DNA from: an uncultured Clostridia bacterium
Lineage (GTDB): Bacteria; Bacillota; Clostridia; Christensenellales; Borkfalkiaceae
Assembly (NCBI GenBank): GCA_947626575.1
Contig: CANQSR010000001.1
Location: 62,001-126,000 of the forward strand
Direction of reading: 5' to 3'
Length of the DNA stretch: 64,000 nt
A program made the position numbers and the translations under genes. The notes beneath the pieces are model-generated. The model was not told the DNA's origin. It was given only the letters and a program-made list of their open reading frames with translations, and searched no databases. Below, piece after piece: positions 10,246 to 19,575 of this stretch; the stretch's first letter is position 1; every line of letters begins with the position of its first letter.

Positions 10246-11283
10246 ATGATCACCACGAGAGAATTCGGCAGAACCAAAGATGGCAGAAAGGTGTTGGCGT
10301 TTACCATTGCGGACGGCAGAAGCAGCGTCACCGTCCTCAATTTGGGCGGTATCATCCGCCGCCTCGTCGTTCCCGCGGCCGACGGACGTCTTACCGACGT
10401 CGTACTCGGCTATAAGACCGTAAAAGAATACGAGGAGAACGGCGGCTATCTCGGCGCGGTCATCGGCCGCTTCGGAAACCGTATCGGCGGGGGCAAGCTC
10501 ACCGTGGACGGCATCGGCTACGACCTCTATCAAAACGACCGCGGCAACCACCTGCACGGCGGCAAAGCGGGCTTCAACACGAAGATCTGGGCGTACGGCA
10601 TCGCGGGCAACACGCTTGCGCTCTCCATCATCTCCCCCGACGGCGATGAAAATTACCCCGGCAATCTCAAAGCTACCGTCGTCTATACCTTCCGCGGCGG
10701 CGTCCTGCGCATCCATTACCTCGCGGAATCGGATAAAAAGACGGTGGTCAACCTCACAAACCACGCCTATTTCAACCTCAACGGCGAATCGAGCGGCACC
10801 GCGCTCGGCAACGTGTTGCAGTTGGATTCCGATCTGATCACGCCCACCGATAAGACGATGGTCCCCGTGGGCGGGTTCAGGCAGGTAAAGGGAACGGCCT
10901 TCGACTTCAATGACCCCAAACCCATCGGCAGAGATATCGACGGCGACGATGTAGACCTCAAACGCGGAGAGGGGTATGACCATTGCTATGTTTTGCGCCG
11001 CGGGACGGAAAAGCTCGTGAAATACGCCACGGCTTACGGCCCCAAGACGGGCATCGCGATGGATTGTTATACGGATATGCCCGCGGTCCAATTCTATGCG
11101 GGCAACGGGCTTGACCAGCAGGGCAAGTGGTCCAAATACGGCAAGCGCGCGGGGTTCTGCCTCGAAACGCAGGCTATCCCCAACAACGTCAACGTTCCCG
11201 AATACGCGGAGAAGGGGAGTTCCTACCTCGACGCAGGCGAGAAATACGATTTCTGCGCGGAGTATCGGTTTTATAATAAGTAA
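10246..11283 (+). CDS. galM: Aldose 1-epimerase
   Basis: GRFGNRIGGGKLTVDG, GNHLHGGKAGFNTKIW, NLTNHAYFNL, CLETQAIPNN; RBS supports ATG 10246. Confidence 0.93.
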   Translation: MITTREFGRTKDGRKVLAFTIADGRSSVTVLNLGGIIRRLVVPAADGRLTDVVLGYKTVKEYEENGGYLGAVIGRFGNRIGGGKLTVDGIGYDLYQNDRGNHLHGGKAGFNTKIWAYGIAGNTLALSIISPDGDENYPGNLKATVVYTFRGGVLRIHYLAESDKKTVVNLTNHAYFNLNGESSGTALGNVLQLDSDLITPTDKTMVPVGGFRQVKGTAFDFNDPKPIGRDIDGDDVDLKRGEGYDHCYVLRRGTEKLVKYATAYGPKTGIAMDCYTDMPAVQFYAGNGLDQQGKWSKYGKRAGFCLETQAIPNNVNVPEYAEKGSSYLDAGEKYDFCAEYRFYNK

Positions 11284-11334
11284 TTCACGGGGCCGCACCC
11301 CTTGCCCACCCCTTGGGGGGTGGAACGACAAGAA

Positions 11335-11386
11335 GCCTTCCCCTTGGGAGGGGAAGGTGTCTGCCGTACGGCAGACGGATGAGGTG
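11335..11386. repeat. Intergenic palindromic repeat module C, copy 1
   Basis: 52 bp, 51/52 identical to 14022-14073; contains CCTTCCCCTTGGGAGGGGAAGG and TCTGCCGTACGGCAGA palindromes. Confidence 0.9.
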
Positions 11387-11390
11387 TCGA

Positions 11391-11446
11391 GACCTGCCCC
11401 TACTTGTGGGGGCGGGCGGCGCGGCTTTGCCGCGTCAGGTGGGGGT
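11391..11446. repeat. Intergenic repeat module A, copy 2
   Basis: GACCTGCCCC...GGGGGCGGGYGGCGCGGCTTKCCGCGTCAGGTGGGGGT shared with 9324-9378. Confidence 0.85.
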
Positions 11447-11452
11447 GGCGTT

Positions 11453-11577
11453 CGTCATTTCGAGGAGCGGAACGACGAAGTAAGAACGAAGTCCGCTAAC
11501 ACAATACTTGGTCGCAATAAGATTCTTCGCGGATGAGCAATCCGATGAAAGCCAAACTTATTCGGCTCAGAATGACG
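11453..11577. repeat. Short inverted-terminal repeat element (CGTCATT...AATGACG)
   Basis: Terminal CGTCATT/AATGACG; same termini as 13940-14006. Confidence 0.55.
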
Positions 11578-11695
11578 GCTATCATAATGTGACCCTTCGG
11601 CACGCTCAGGGTGACGGATTTTTATTCCCCACTCCCTGAATCCCCCTCCCCAAGGAGGAGGTGGGGCGGCGTTTGGATCCCCTCATTCATATGAT

Positions 11696-11722
11696 AAAAA
11701 GGCAACCGTGGGTTGCCTTTTT
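11696..11722. terminator. Bidirectional-type terminator hairpin
   Basis: AAAAAGGCAACC-gtg-GGTTGCCTTTTT. Confidence 0.85.
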
Positions 11723-11786
11723 GCATGTCCTTTTCGGACATGGGTGGCGCGTTTTATGTCTGAACGTGAAAATGCAAGAGAATTTT

Positions 11787-11862
11787 CCTATCGTCGGCGG
11801 CCGCGCGGTGACGGCCGCGCGGCCGCCCTGCATAAGATGGAGTGACCGCCTTCGGCGATAGG
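11787..11862 (+). promoter_or_regulatory. Structured leader of the ZIP transporter gene, closing helix abuts the SD
   Basis: CCTATCG (11787-11793) pairs with CGATAGG (11856-11862); inner 11-bp perfect stem GGCGGCCGCGC/GCGCGGCCGCC (11796-11806/11817-11827). Confidence 0.5.
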
Positions 11863-11873
11863 GAGTTCTACAA

Positions 11874-12641
11874 ATGCAATGGTTTACGGTTCTCGATCCC
11901 TGGTTACAGGCCCTCATCATTTCATCAGTCATGTATGCGGCGACCGCGCTCGGCGCGACGCTCGTGTTCTTCTCTTCCAAATTCAACGAGACCGCGCTCA
12001 CGGCGATCACGGGCGCGGCGGCGGGCATCATGATCGCGGCGAGTTTTTTCTCGCTGCTCTTGCCCGCGCTCGGCTATGAAAGCGTTCTCCCCGATTACCT
12101 CACCGTGACGCTTGCCTTCCTCTTGGGGGGAGCGTTTCTCATCCTTTCCGACCTCTTCTTCGGCAGACGCCCGCCGCGCTTTGGCGGCATGGGCAGGGAA
12201 GGGTGTCTGCTCTTTCTTGCCGTCACCATGCACAATATCCCCGAAGGGATGGCGGTGGGGGTGGCGCTCGCCGCGGGAAACGCGCAGGGTGCGGTGCTTT
12301 CCGCGCTCATCTTTGCGCTCGGCATCGCCGTGCAGAACTTCCCGGAGGGGGCGTGCGTGGCCTTCCCGCTCCGCGCGCAGGGGATGCGTCCGCGCCGCGC
12401 CTTCTTCTTCTCGCAGGGTTCGGGTGCGGTGGAGATCCCCGCATGCGTCCTCGGCGCCGTCGCCGCTACCTTCATCGAGGGTCTCATGCCGTGGGCGCTC
12501 GCCTTCTCCGCCGGCGCGATGATCGCCGTCGTCTGCTCCGAACTCATTCCCGCCTGTTTTGCGGGCAACAAGTCCGTCGCGTCCGCGGGCGTTCTCATCG
12601 GGTTCTGCGTCATGATGATCCTCGATATCGCGCTCGGTTAG
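11874..12641 (+). CDS. ZIP family metal (zinc) transporter
   Basis: VTMHNIPEGMAVGVALAAG and AVQNFPEGACVAFPL motifs, typical TM layout. Confidence 0.9.
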   Translation: MQWFTVLDPWLQALIISSVMYAATALGATLVFFSSKFNETALTAITGAAAGIMIAASFFSLLLPALGYESVLPDYLTVTLAFLLGGAFLILSDLFFGRRPPRFGGMGREGCLLFLAVTMHNIPEGMAVGVALAAGNAQGAVLSALIFALGIAVQNFPEGACVAFPLRAQGMRPRRAFFFSQGSGAVEIPACVLGAVAATFIEGLMPWALAFSAGAMIAVVCSELIPACFAGNKSVASAGVLIGFCVMMILDIALG

Positions 12642-12772
12642 CGATGTATAATTCCCGCGGCGGGGTGCATACTTCGGGTATGGAAACAGAAGGAAAGAGT
12701 GCAAAAAAAAGGGAAGAGACGCGCGCCGTGAAACATGAAGTTTCAACGCCGCCCAAAGAAAACGAGCATACC

Positions 12773-13573
12773 ATGTCCGCGAGACGCATTGCAGTCATCG
12801 TCGGCGCATCGTCGGGGATCGGCCGCGAAACGGCGCTTCGCCTGCTTGCGCGCGGATACCGCGTATATAATATTTCGCGCACGCCGTTCAAGGGCGAGCG
12901 CGTCAAGACCATCGCGGCGGATGCGGCCATCGAGGGGGAAGTGGAGGCCGCCGTGAAAGAAGCGGGGGAGGATGCGGGGGCCATCGACCTCTTTGTCTAC
13001 TCTGCGGGGTTTTCCATGGCCGCGCCCATCGAACACGCCAAGAGCGGGGATTACCGGTATCTCTTTGAGGTCAACTATTTCGGCGCGGTGGAGGCATTGC
13101 GCGCGGCGGCACCCTATCTCAAAAGAAGGGGCGGGCGGGCAGTTCTCGTGGGGTCGCTCGGCGGAGATATGCCCATCCCGTATGATAGTTTTTATTCCTC
13201 TTCGAAGGCCGCGCTTGAAATGCTTGCGCGCGAGGCCGATCTCGAATTGCGGCCGTACGGCGTGCGCGTCTCCGCGCTTCTTCCGGGCGGGACGGCGACG
13301 GACTTCACCTATGCGAGAAGGATATACAGCGAGGAGGAGAGCCTGACCTATGCGCCGTCGGTGAAGAAGGCCTCGGCCGCGCTCGCGAATATGGAGCAGG
13401 GCGGCATGAATCCTTCCCTCGTCGCGGAGGCGGTCATCAAGCTCGCCGCGAGGCCGAATCCGCCTACCGTGTCTGCGGTGGGGGGCAAAAACAACCTCGT
13501 GCGCTATGTGAGCAAGATGCTCCCCGAACGCGTCACCGATTGGTTCGTGCGGAAGAAGTTCAACCAGAGATAA
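12773..13573 (+). CDS. Short-chain dehydrogenase/reductase (SDR); start uncertain, core domain begins at ATG 12773
   Basis: VIVGASSGIGRETALRLL Rossmann motif; SFYSSSKAALEML (YxxxK-type region, F-Y-SSSK). Confidence 0.85.
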   Translation: MSARRIAVIVGASSGIGRETALRLLARGYRVYNISRTPFKGERVKTIAADAAIEGEVEAAVKEAGEDAGAIDLFVYSAGFSMAAPIEHAKSGDYRYLFEVNYFGAVEALRAAAPYLKRRGGRAVLVGSLGGDMPIPYDSFYSSSKAALEMLAREADLELRPYGVRVSALLPGGTATDFTYARRIYSEEESLTYAPSVKKASAALANMEQGGMNPSLVAEAVIKLAARPNPPTVSAVGGKNNLVRYVSKMLPERVTDWFVRKKFNQR

Positions 13574-13605
13574 CCGCGGGGGGCTTCTCGCTGTCCCTTT
13601 TAGGT

Positions 13606-13659
13606 CGCAAAACGCGCTTCTCGCACATCAGCACGGTGTGCTGTGGGCGGCGTTTTGCG
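13606..13659. repeat. Nested palindrome in intergenic region
   Basis: CGCAAAACGC ... CAGCAC-ggt-GTGCTG ... GCGTTTTGCG. Confidence 0.7.
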
Positions 13660-13852
13660 GTGAGTGTCCGCGCGAGGTTTCTAGTGTATTCTAAGCGCGT
13701 CACGAGCCGCAGGCGAAGTAGCGCATCGGATGGCGCGAACGGTGACCGTCCGACCGAGGCTTCTATTTATTATCGAAGGTCGCCACGAGCCAAAGGCGAA
13801 GTAACGCGGGGTTTCTACCCGCGTGAGACAAGTGGCCGAATGAAATGAGGCC

Positions 13853-13915
13853 GAAAGGGTTTCAAAACCCCTCAGTCTCGCTTCGCTCGCCAGCTCCCCT
13901 ACAAGGGGCGCCAAG
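13853..13915. repeat. Intergenic repeat module E, copy 1
   Basis: GAAAGGGTTTCAAAACCCCTCAGTC...CAGCTCCCCTACAAGGGGCGCCAAG, shared with 21198-21263. Confidence 0.85.
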
Positions 13916-13939
13916 AGCGGACCCTGCTGTTCCCGCAAA

Positions 13940-14006
13940 CGTCATTCCGAACGAAGTGAGGAATCTCGTCCTTAGATTTCTCACCCCTGCGGGGTTCGAA
14001 ATGACG
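13940..14006. repeat. Inverted-repeat (MITE/REP-like) element
   Basis: CGTCATTCCGAAC...GTTCGAAATGACG imperfect palindrome. Confidence 0.75.
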
Positions 14007-14021
14007 TACTCGGCTGCCCAC

Positions 14022-14073
14022 GCCTTCCCCTTGGGAGGGGAAGGTGTCTGCCGAACGGCAGACGGATGAGGTG
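14022..14073. repeat. Intergenic palindromic repeat module C, copy 2
   Basis: 51/52 identical to 11335-11386. Confidence 0.9.
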
Positions 14074-14254
14074 CAATTTTAATAACACCCCTTCCGTCGA
14101 TCGCCTATGCTCGCGCCACCCACCCCTCAAGGGGTGGGCGAGGTTATACTCGTCGCCCCTAATAGGGAGATGTCACGGTGAGGGTGTAGGAATTTCCCAA
14201 TTTTGTGTTCGAGTTTTACAAGGTGCGATTTTTCATCAATATCTTTCCGAACGC

Positions 14255-14284
14255 TTGACGAAAAGGCGGGTCCTGTACTATAAT
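14255..14284 (+). promoter_or_regulatory. Promoter of the purine cluster
   Basis: TTGACG - 18 nt - TATAAT, followed by ~120-nt leader to purE. Confidence 0.75.
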
Positions 14285-14350
14285 GATACCATGAACGGGA
14301 CAAGATATGTTGGCCGCAAATGCGGCGTCCATCCATTAAGATCGTCCATC

Positions 14351-14385
14351 TGAGGCAGGTTTTTTCGCGCGAAAAAACCGCCTCA
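14351..14385 (+). promoter_or_regulatory. Strong hairpin in the purE leader (possible attenuator)
   Basis: TGAGGCaGGTTTTTTCG / CGAAAAAACCGCCTCA; no clean U-tract afterwards. Confidence 0.5.
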
Positions 14386-14408
14386 TTTACTTTTCACGGA
14401 GGTTATTC

Positions 14409-14903
14409 ATGAAGAAAGTTGCCGTCATCATGGGAAGCGATTCCGATCTGCCCGTTGTGGAAAAGGCGTTCGGAGTTTTTGAACGCTTTTCCGTTCCCTT
14501 TGAAGTACGCGTCCTTTCGGCGCACCGCACGCCCGCGGAAGCCATGGACTTTGCGGCCCACGCCGCCGAAAACGGCTTCGGCGTCATCATCGCGGCGGCG
14601 GGTATGGCGGCGCACCTTGCGGGCGCGCTCGCCGCAAATACCGTTCTGCCCGTCATCGGCATCCCCGTGAAGTCGGGCGCGCTCGGCGGCATGGACGCCC
14701 TCCTCTCCACCGTGCAGATGCCCTCCGGGATCCCCGTGGCGACGGTCGCCATCGACGGCGCGAAGAATGCCGCTTACCTCGCCGCGGAAATTTTGGCCCT
14801 CTCGGATGCGGACCTCGGCGGAAAACTCCTTGCGGCCAGAAGAGAGGATGCCGCGCTGGTCTTGAAGAAGAACGCCGCCATCCAAAGCCAATATCGCGTT
14901 TGA
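14409..14903 (+). CDS. purE: N5-carboxyaminoimidazole ribonucleotide mutase
   Basis: [33 protein letters not shown]. Confidence 0.95.
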   Translation: MKKVAVIMGSDSDLPVVEKAFGVFERFSVPFEVRVLSAHRTPAEAMDFAAHAAENGFGVIIAAAGMAAHLAGALAANTVLPVIGIPVKSGALGGMDALLSTVQMPSGIPVATVAIDGAKNAAYLAAEILALSDADLGGKLLAARREDAALVLKKNAAIQSQYRV

Positions 14904-14960
14904 GGCTTCGCCGGTTGCAGAGTTTCATTTCATCGTATAAAATTTTAAGGAGATACAATC

Positions 14961-15680
14961 ATGCAAAAAGTTGAGCAGCTCTATGAGGGCAAGGCAAAGA
15001 AGGTCTATGCCACCGACGACCCCGCGCTCGTCATCGTCTCCTATAAGGACGACGCGACGGCGTTCAACGGTCTCAAAAAAGGCACCATTGCGGGCAAGGG
15101 CGTCGTCAATAACCGCATGACCAACATGATGATGCGCCTGTTGGAAGAAAAGGGCGTTCCCACGCACTTCGTGGAAGAGCTTTCCGACCGCGAGACCCTC
15201 GTCAAAAAGGTGAAGATCGTGCCGCTCGAAGTCATCATCCGCAACGTCTCCGCAGGGTCGTTTTCCAAGCGTTACGGCGTAAAGGAGGGCATCGTCTTTG
15301 ATGCGCCCACCATCGAGTTCTCTTATAAGAACGACGAACTCGGCGACCCGCTCCTCAATACATACCACGCGCTCGCCTTGAAGCTCGCGACCAAAGAGGA
15401 GATCGCCCTCATCGAAAAGTACGCGTTTACGGTAAACGAGGTCCTCAAAGAGTACTTCCTCGCCCTCGGCGTCAAGCTCATCGACTTCAAACTCGAATTC
15501 GGAAAGACGGCGGACGGGACCATCGTCCTCGCCGACGAAATTTCCCCCGATACCTGCCGTTTCTGGGATGCAAAGACGGATGAAAAATTGGATAAAGACC
15601 GCTTCCGCCGCGACATGGGTGGGGTCGAGGACGCGTACAGGGAAATTTTCAAGCGCGTCACGAGCCGCCCCGCAAACTGA
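14961..15680 (+). CDS. purC: SAICAR synthetase
   Basis: [38 protein letters not shown]. Confidence 0.95.
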   Translation: MQKVEQLYEGKAKKVYATDDPALVIVSYKDDATAFNGLKKGTIAGKGVVNNRMTNMMMRLLEEKGVPTHFVEELSDRETLVKKVKIVPLEVIIRNVSAGSFSKRYGVKEGIVFDAPTIEFSYKNDELGDPLLNTYHALALKLATKEEIALIEKYAFTVNEVLKEYFLALGVKLIDFKLEFGKTADGTIVLADEISPDTCRFWDAKTDEKLDKDRFRRDMGGVEDAYREIFKRVTSRPAN

Positions 15681-15707
15681 TTTCCCCGTGCGGGACCGGG
15701 AGGAACC

Positions 15708-17153
15708 ATGGCTGAAATTCACGAAGAATGCGGGGTGTTCGGCATCTTTGCCCCCCAAAAGCAGGACGTCGCTTCGACGGCGTATTACGCGCTCTTCGCC
15801 CTCCAACACAGGGGGCAGGAATCGGCGGGCATCGTCGTGAACGACGACGGCGTGCTCAGGACCTACAAGGATACGGGCCTCGTCAACGACGTGTTCACGG
15901 CAGAGACGCTCAGCCGTCTCGGCGAGGGTAACATGGCCATCGGCCACGTCCGCTATTCCACGACGGGTTCGGGCGGGCGCGAAAACGCCCAGCCCATCGT
16001 CGTCAACCACTTGAAGGGCAACATGGCGCTTGCCCACAACGGGAACCTCGTGAACGCCTCCGAACTCAGGATCGAGCTGGAAAACGAGGGGAGCATCTTC
16101 CATACGACTTCGGATAGCGAGGTCATCTCCTACATCATCACCAAGGAGCGCGTCAGGCGCCGTTCCATCGAGGAGGCCGTGCTTGCCGCCATGGAGAGAT
16201 TGCACGGCGCATACTCGTTTATCGTGATGTCTCCCTCCAAACTCATTGCCGCGCGCGACCCCCACGGGTTCCATCCGCTCTGCTACGGCGTCCGCGCGGA
16301 CGGCTCCTACATCGTCGCCTCCGAGAGCTGTGCGCTCGATGCGGTGGGGGCCACGCTCGTCCGCGAGCTGGATGCGGGCGAGATGCTCGTCTTTACCAAG
16401 GACGGCCCCGTCTCGGACAGGACGCATTGCGGCAAGAGCAAGCACATGTGCGTGTTCGAGTACCTCTATATCGCCCGTCCCGACTCCGTCATTGAGGGGA
16501 AGTCCGTCCACGAGGCGAGAAAACAGGCGGGCAGGTTCCTCGCGGAACGCTATCCCATCCGTGCCGATATCGTCGTCGGCGTTCCCGATTCGGGGCTGGA
16601 CGCCGCCTATGGCTATGCCGAGGCTTCGGGGATCCCCTATGGCATCGGCTTCATCAAAAATAAGTATATCGGCCGCACCTTCATCGCCCCCGGACAGGCC
16701 GCGCGGGAGGACAAGGTGCGCATCAAGCTCAACGTTCTGAAATCGGCCATCGAGGGCAAGCGGGTCATCCTCGTGGACGACTCCATCGTGCGCGGCACGA
16801 CCTGTGCGCGCATCGTGAAAATGCTCCGCGGCGCGGGCGCGACGGAGGTGCATCTGCTCTCCTCCGCACCTGCCTTTCTGAACCCCTGTTATTACGGCAC
16901 GGACATCGACTCGCGCGACAATTTGATCGCGTGCCACCATACCGTGTCCGAGATCGCCGCGATCATCGGCGCCGATTCGGTGGGGTATCTCCCGCTCGAA
17001 AAGGTGGCCTTGCTCACGGGCGGCGACGGCACGGGCTTTTGCTCCGCCTGCTTCGACGGAAACTATCCCACGGAGATCCCTTCCGAGACCATGAAGAGCA
17101 GATTCGAGCGTTGGGCAAGGCCCATCTCGGAAAACCCCAAGTTCAAGAAATAA
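15708..17153 (+). CDS. purF: Amidophosphoribosyltransferase
   Basis: ECGVFGIF catalytic Cys, LQHRGQESAGI, VILVDDSIVRGTT PRPP motif. Confidence 0.97.
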   Translation: MAEIHEECGVFGIFAPQKQDVASTAYYALFALQHRGQESAGIVVNDDGVLRTYKDTGLVNDVFTAETLSRLGEGNMAIGHVRYSTTGSGGRENAQPIVVNHLKGNMALAHNGNLVNASELRIELENEGSIFHTTSDSEVISYIITKERVRRRSIEEAVLAAMERLHGAYSFIVMSPSKLIAARDPHGFHPLCYGVRADGSYIVASESCALDAVGATLVRELDAGEMLVFTKDGPVSDRTHCGKSKHMCVFEYLYIARPDSVIEGKSVHEARKQAGRFLAERYPIRADIVVGVPDSGLDAAYGYAEASGIPYGIGFIKNKYIGRTFIAPGQAAREDKVRIKLNVLKSAIEGKRVILVDDSIVRGTTCARIVKMLRGAGATEVHLLSSAPAFLNPCYYGTDIDSRDNLIACHHTVSEIAAIIGADSVGYLPLEKVALLTGGDGTGFCSACFDGNYPTEIPSETMKSRFERWARPISENPKFKK

Positions 17154-17175
17154 CACCGTACCCACAGGAGGACCC

Positions 17176-18213
17176 ATGCAAAAGAGCTATTCCGAAAGTT
17201 ACAAGGCGGCGGGGGTGGATATCACCGCCGGTTACAGGGCGGTCGAACTCATGAAACAGCACGTCGCCCGCACCATCCCCGGCGGCAAGGCAGACGTCAT
17301 CGGCGGCTTCGGGGGGCTGTTCCCTCTCGACGTCGCGGGGATGAAGTCGCCCGTTCTCGTATCGGGGACGGACGGCGTGGGTACCAAATTGCGCATCGCG
17401 CAACTTCTCGGCCGCCACGGCACCATCGGCATCGACTGCGTCGCCATGTGCGTCAACGACGTCTTGTGCTGCGGGGCGCGGCCGCTCTTCTTCCTCGATT
17501 ACATCGCCTGCGGGAAGAACGTCCCCGAAAAGATCGCGGAGATCGTCGGCGGCGTTGCGGAGGGATGCGTGCGCGCGGGCTGCCGCCTGATCGGCGGCGA
17601 AACGGCCGAACATCCGGGGATCATGCCCGCGGATGACTATGACATCGCAGGCTTTACCGTGGGCATCGTGGACCGCGAAAAGATCATCGACGGCACGAAG
17701 ATGCGGGCGGGAGACGTCATGCTCGCCCTGCCCTCGACGGGCGTGCATTCCAACGGTTTTTCCCTTGTACGCAAGGTCTTTCAAGTGGAGGAGACGGATT
17801 TGGAGGCACCCATGTCCGAACTCGGAGGCCGTTCTTTGGGGGATGCGCTTCTGGAACCCACGGCGATCTATGTAAGGCCCATGCTCGCGCTCTTTGAAAA
17901 CGTCGAAGTTTTGGGCGTGGCGCACATCACGGGCGGCGGCTTCTATGAGAACATCCCGCGCTCGCTTCCCGCGGGGTTGGGCGTACGCATCGCGCGCGGG
18001 GACGTGCGTACCCCGCCCGTCTTCGGCCTCATCCAAAGGCGCGGCGGCATTTTGGAACACGATATGTTCAACACCTTCAACATGGGGGTGGGGATGACGG
18101 CCGTCGTGCATGCGGCGGATGCGCAACGCGCCATCGGGGTCCTCGCCGCGCACGGCGTAGACGCCTATGTGCTTGGCGCCGTCTGCGAAGGCGAAGGCGT
18201 GGAACTCGTATAG
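17176..18213 (+). CDS. purM: Phosphoribosylformylglycinamidine cyclo-ligase (AIR synthetase)
   Basis: SGTDGVGTKLRIAQ, GAGRP-type CCGARPLFFLDY, LIGGETAEHPG. Confidence 0.96.
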   Translation: MQKSYSESYKAAGVDITAGYRAVELMKQHVARTIPGGKADVIGGFGGLFPLDVAGMKSPVLVSGTDGVGTKLRIAQLLGRHGTIGIDCVAMCVNDVLCCGARPLFFLDYIACGKNVPEKIAEIVGGVAEGCVRAGCRLIGGETAEHPGIMPADDYDIAGFTVGIVDREKIIDGTKMRAGDVMLALPSTGVHSNGFSLVRKVFQVEETDLEAPMSELGGRSLGDALLEPTAIYVRPMLALFENVEVLGVAHITGGGFYENIPRSLPAGLGVRIARGDVRTPPVFGLIQRRGGILEHDMFNTFNMGVGMTAVVHAADAQRAIGVLAAHGVDAYVLGAVCEGEGVELV

Positions 18214-18227
18214 TACGGGAGGCGCAT

Positions 18228-18848
18228 ATGCAGGATAAAATTCGCATCGCCGTGCTGTGTTCGGGCGGCGGGACCAACTTTCAGGCGCTCTTGAACGCGC
18301 AGGAGGCGGGCCTCATTCCCGACGGGGAAGTGGTTCTTGCCGTCTGCGACCATGCGGGGGCGTTCGTCCTCGAACGGGCGAAAAGGGCGGGCGTTCCCGC
18401 GGCGGTATTCGACCGCAACGAGATTCCCGACCGCGCCGAACGGGAGGCGAAGATCCTCGCGCTTCTCCAACGCGAGCGCATCGGCCTCGCCGTGTTCGCG
18501 GGCTTTATGACCATTCTCTCGGAGAAGTTCACATCCGCCTTCCAAGGGCGCGCCGTCAATATCCATCCCGCCCTGCTTCCGAGCTTCGGCGGCAGGGGCA
18601 TGTACGGGCTTCACGTTCACGAAGCCGTTTTGAAGGCGGGCGTCAAGGTGACGGGCGCGACCGTGCATTACGTCACCGACGTGTGCGACGGCGGCCCCAT
18701 CATCGCCCAGAGGGCGGTGGAAGTAAAGGAGGGCGATACGCCCTTGGTTTTGCAAAAGCGCGTCATGCGCGAGGCCGAGTGGGTCATTCTCCCCGAAGCC
18801 GTGGAAGAGGTGTGTAAAAAACTGAAAGGAGCATCATATGGCAAATAG
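18228..18848 (+). CDS. purN: Phosphoribosylglycinamide formyltransferase (10-formyl-THF dependent)
   Basis: VLCSGGGTNFQALL, NIHPALLPSFGGRGMYGLHVHEAV, DGGPII. Confidence 0.95.
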   Translation: MQDKIRIAVLCSGGGTNFQALLNAQEAGLIPDGEVVLAVCDHAGAFVLERAKRAGVPAAVFDRNEIPDRAEREAKILALLQRERIGLAVFAGFMTILSEKFTSAFQGRAVNIHPALLPSFGGRGMYGLHVHEAVLKAGVKVTGATVHYVTDVCDGGPIIAQRAVEVKEGDTPLVLQKRVMREAEWVILPEAVEEVCKKLKGASYGK

Positions 18849-19560
18849 GGCAAAGAATTTGGGGCGGCTTTTGGCGGCAAACGAGTATCCCGGACGGGGC
18901 ATCGTCGTCGGGAGATCCCGCGACGGGAAGAAGGCGATGTTTGCCTACTTCATCATGGGCAGGAGCGAGAACAGCCGCAACCGCGTGTTCGCCGAATACG
19001 GCGACGAACTCAGGACGGAACCTTTCGACGCTTCAAAGGTCGCCGATCCCTCCCTCATCATCTATTCCCCCGTCAAAACCGTGGGCGGGGACATCATCGT
19101 GACCAACGGCGACCAGACGGACAGCATCCAGGCCTTTTTGGAGAAGGGCGTCTGTTTCCGCCGCGCGCTCATGCAGCGCACGTTTGAGCCGGATGCGCCC
19201 CACTATACCCCCCGCATCAGCGCGGTATTGCACCTTGGGGGCAAGCCTTCGGAGTATTCTTACGAACTCTCCATCCTGAAATGCGCCGACGGGAAGGGCG
19301 TGAAGTGCAACCGCCAATTTTTCCTCTATGAGGCCGTGAGCGGCTTGGGCCACTTCCTGCATACCTATCGGAGAAACGGCGACCCGCTCCCTTCCTTTCA
19401 GGGCGAACCCGTGTGCGTGAAGATCAAGAGCGATCTCCATGCCTTCGCCGATGAGATCTGGGAAAACCTCAACGCCGAGAACAAGATTTCGCTCTATTGC
19501 CGCGCCGTCGATTTGAAAACGGGCAAGTCCGAGCGCGTTCTCTACAACAAAAACAAGTGA
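18838..19560 (+). CDS. purO: IMP cyclohydrolase of the archaeal PurO type
   Basis: NEYPGRGIVVGRSRDGKKAMFAYFIMGRSENSRNRVF; position between purN and AICAR transformylase; overlaps purN by 11 nt. Confidence 0.85.
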   Translation: MANRAKNLGRLLAANEYPGRGIVVGRSRDGKKAMFAYFIMGRSENSRNRVFAEYGDELRTEPFDASKVADPSLIIYSPVKTVGGDIIVTNGDQTDSIQAFLEKGVCFRRALMQRTFEPDAPHYTPRISAVLHLGGKPSEYSYELSILKCADGKGVKCNRQFFLYEAVSGLGHFLHTYRRNGDPLPSFQGEPVCVKIKSDLHAFADEIWENLNAENKISLYCRAVDLKTGKSERVLYNKNK

Positions 19561-19575
19561 CATGGGGTGCGAAAA

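Noticed and set aside
12203-12772. N-terminal extension of the SDR ORF, overlapping the ZIP transporter out of frame
   Set aside because: Arg-rich frame-shadow sequence; the Rossmann motif starts right after ATG 12773
14290-14400. Purine, PRPP/ykkC or ZTP riboswitch in the purE leader
   Set aside because: None of the conserved cores I know for these riboswitches could be found; only hairpins are present
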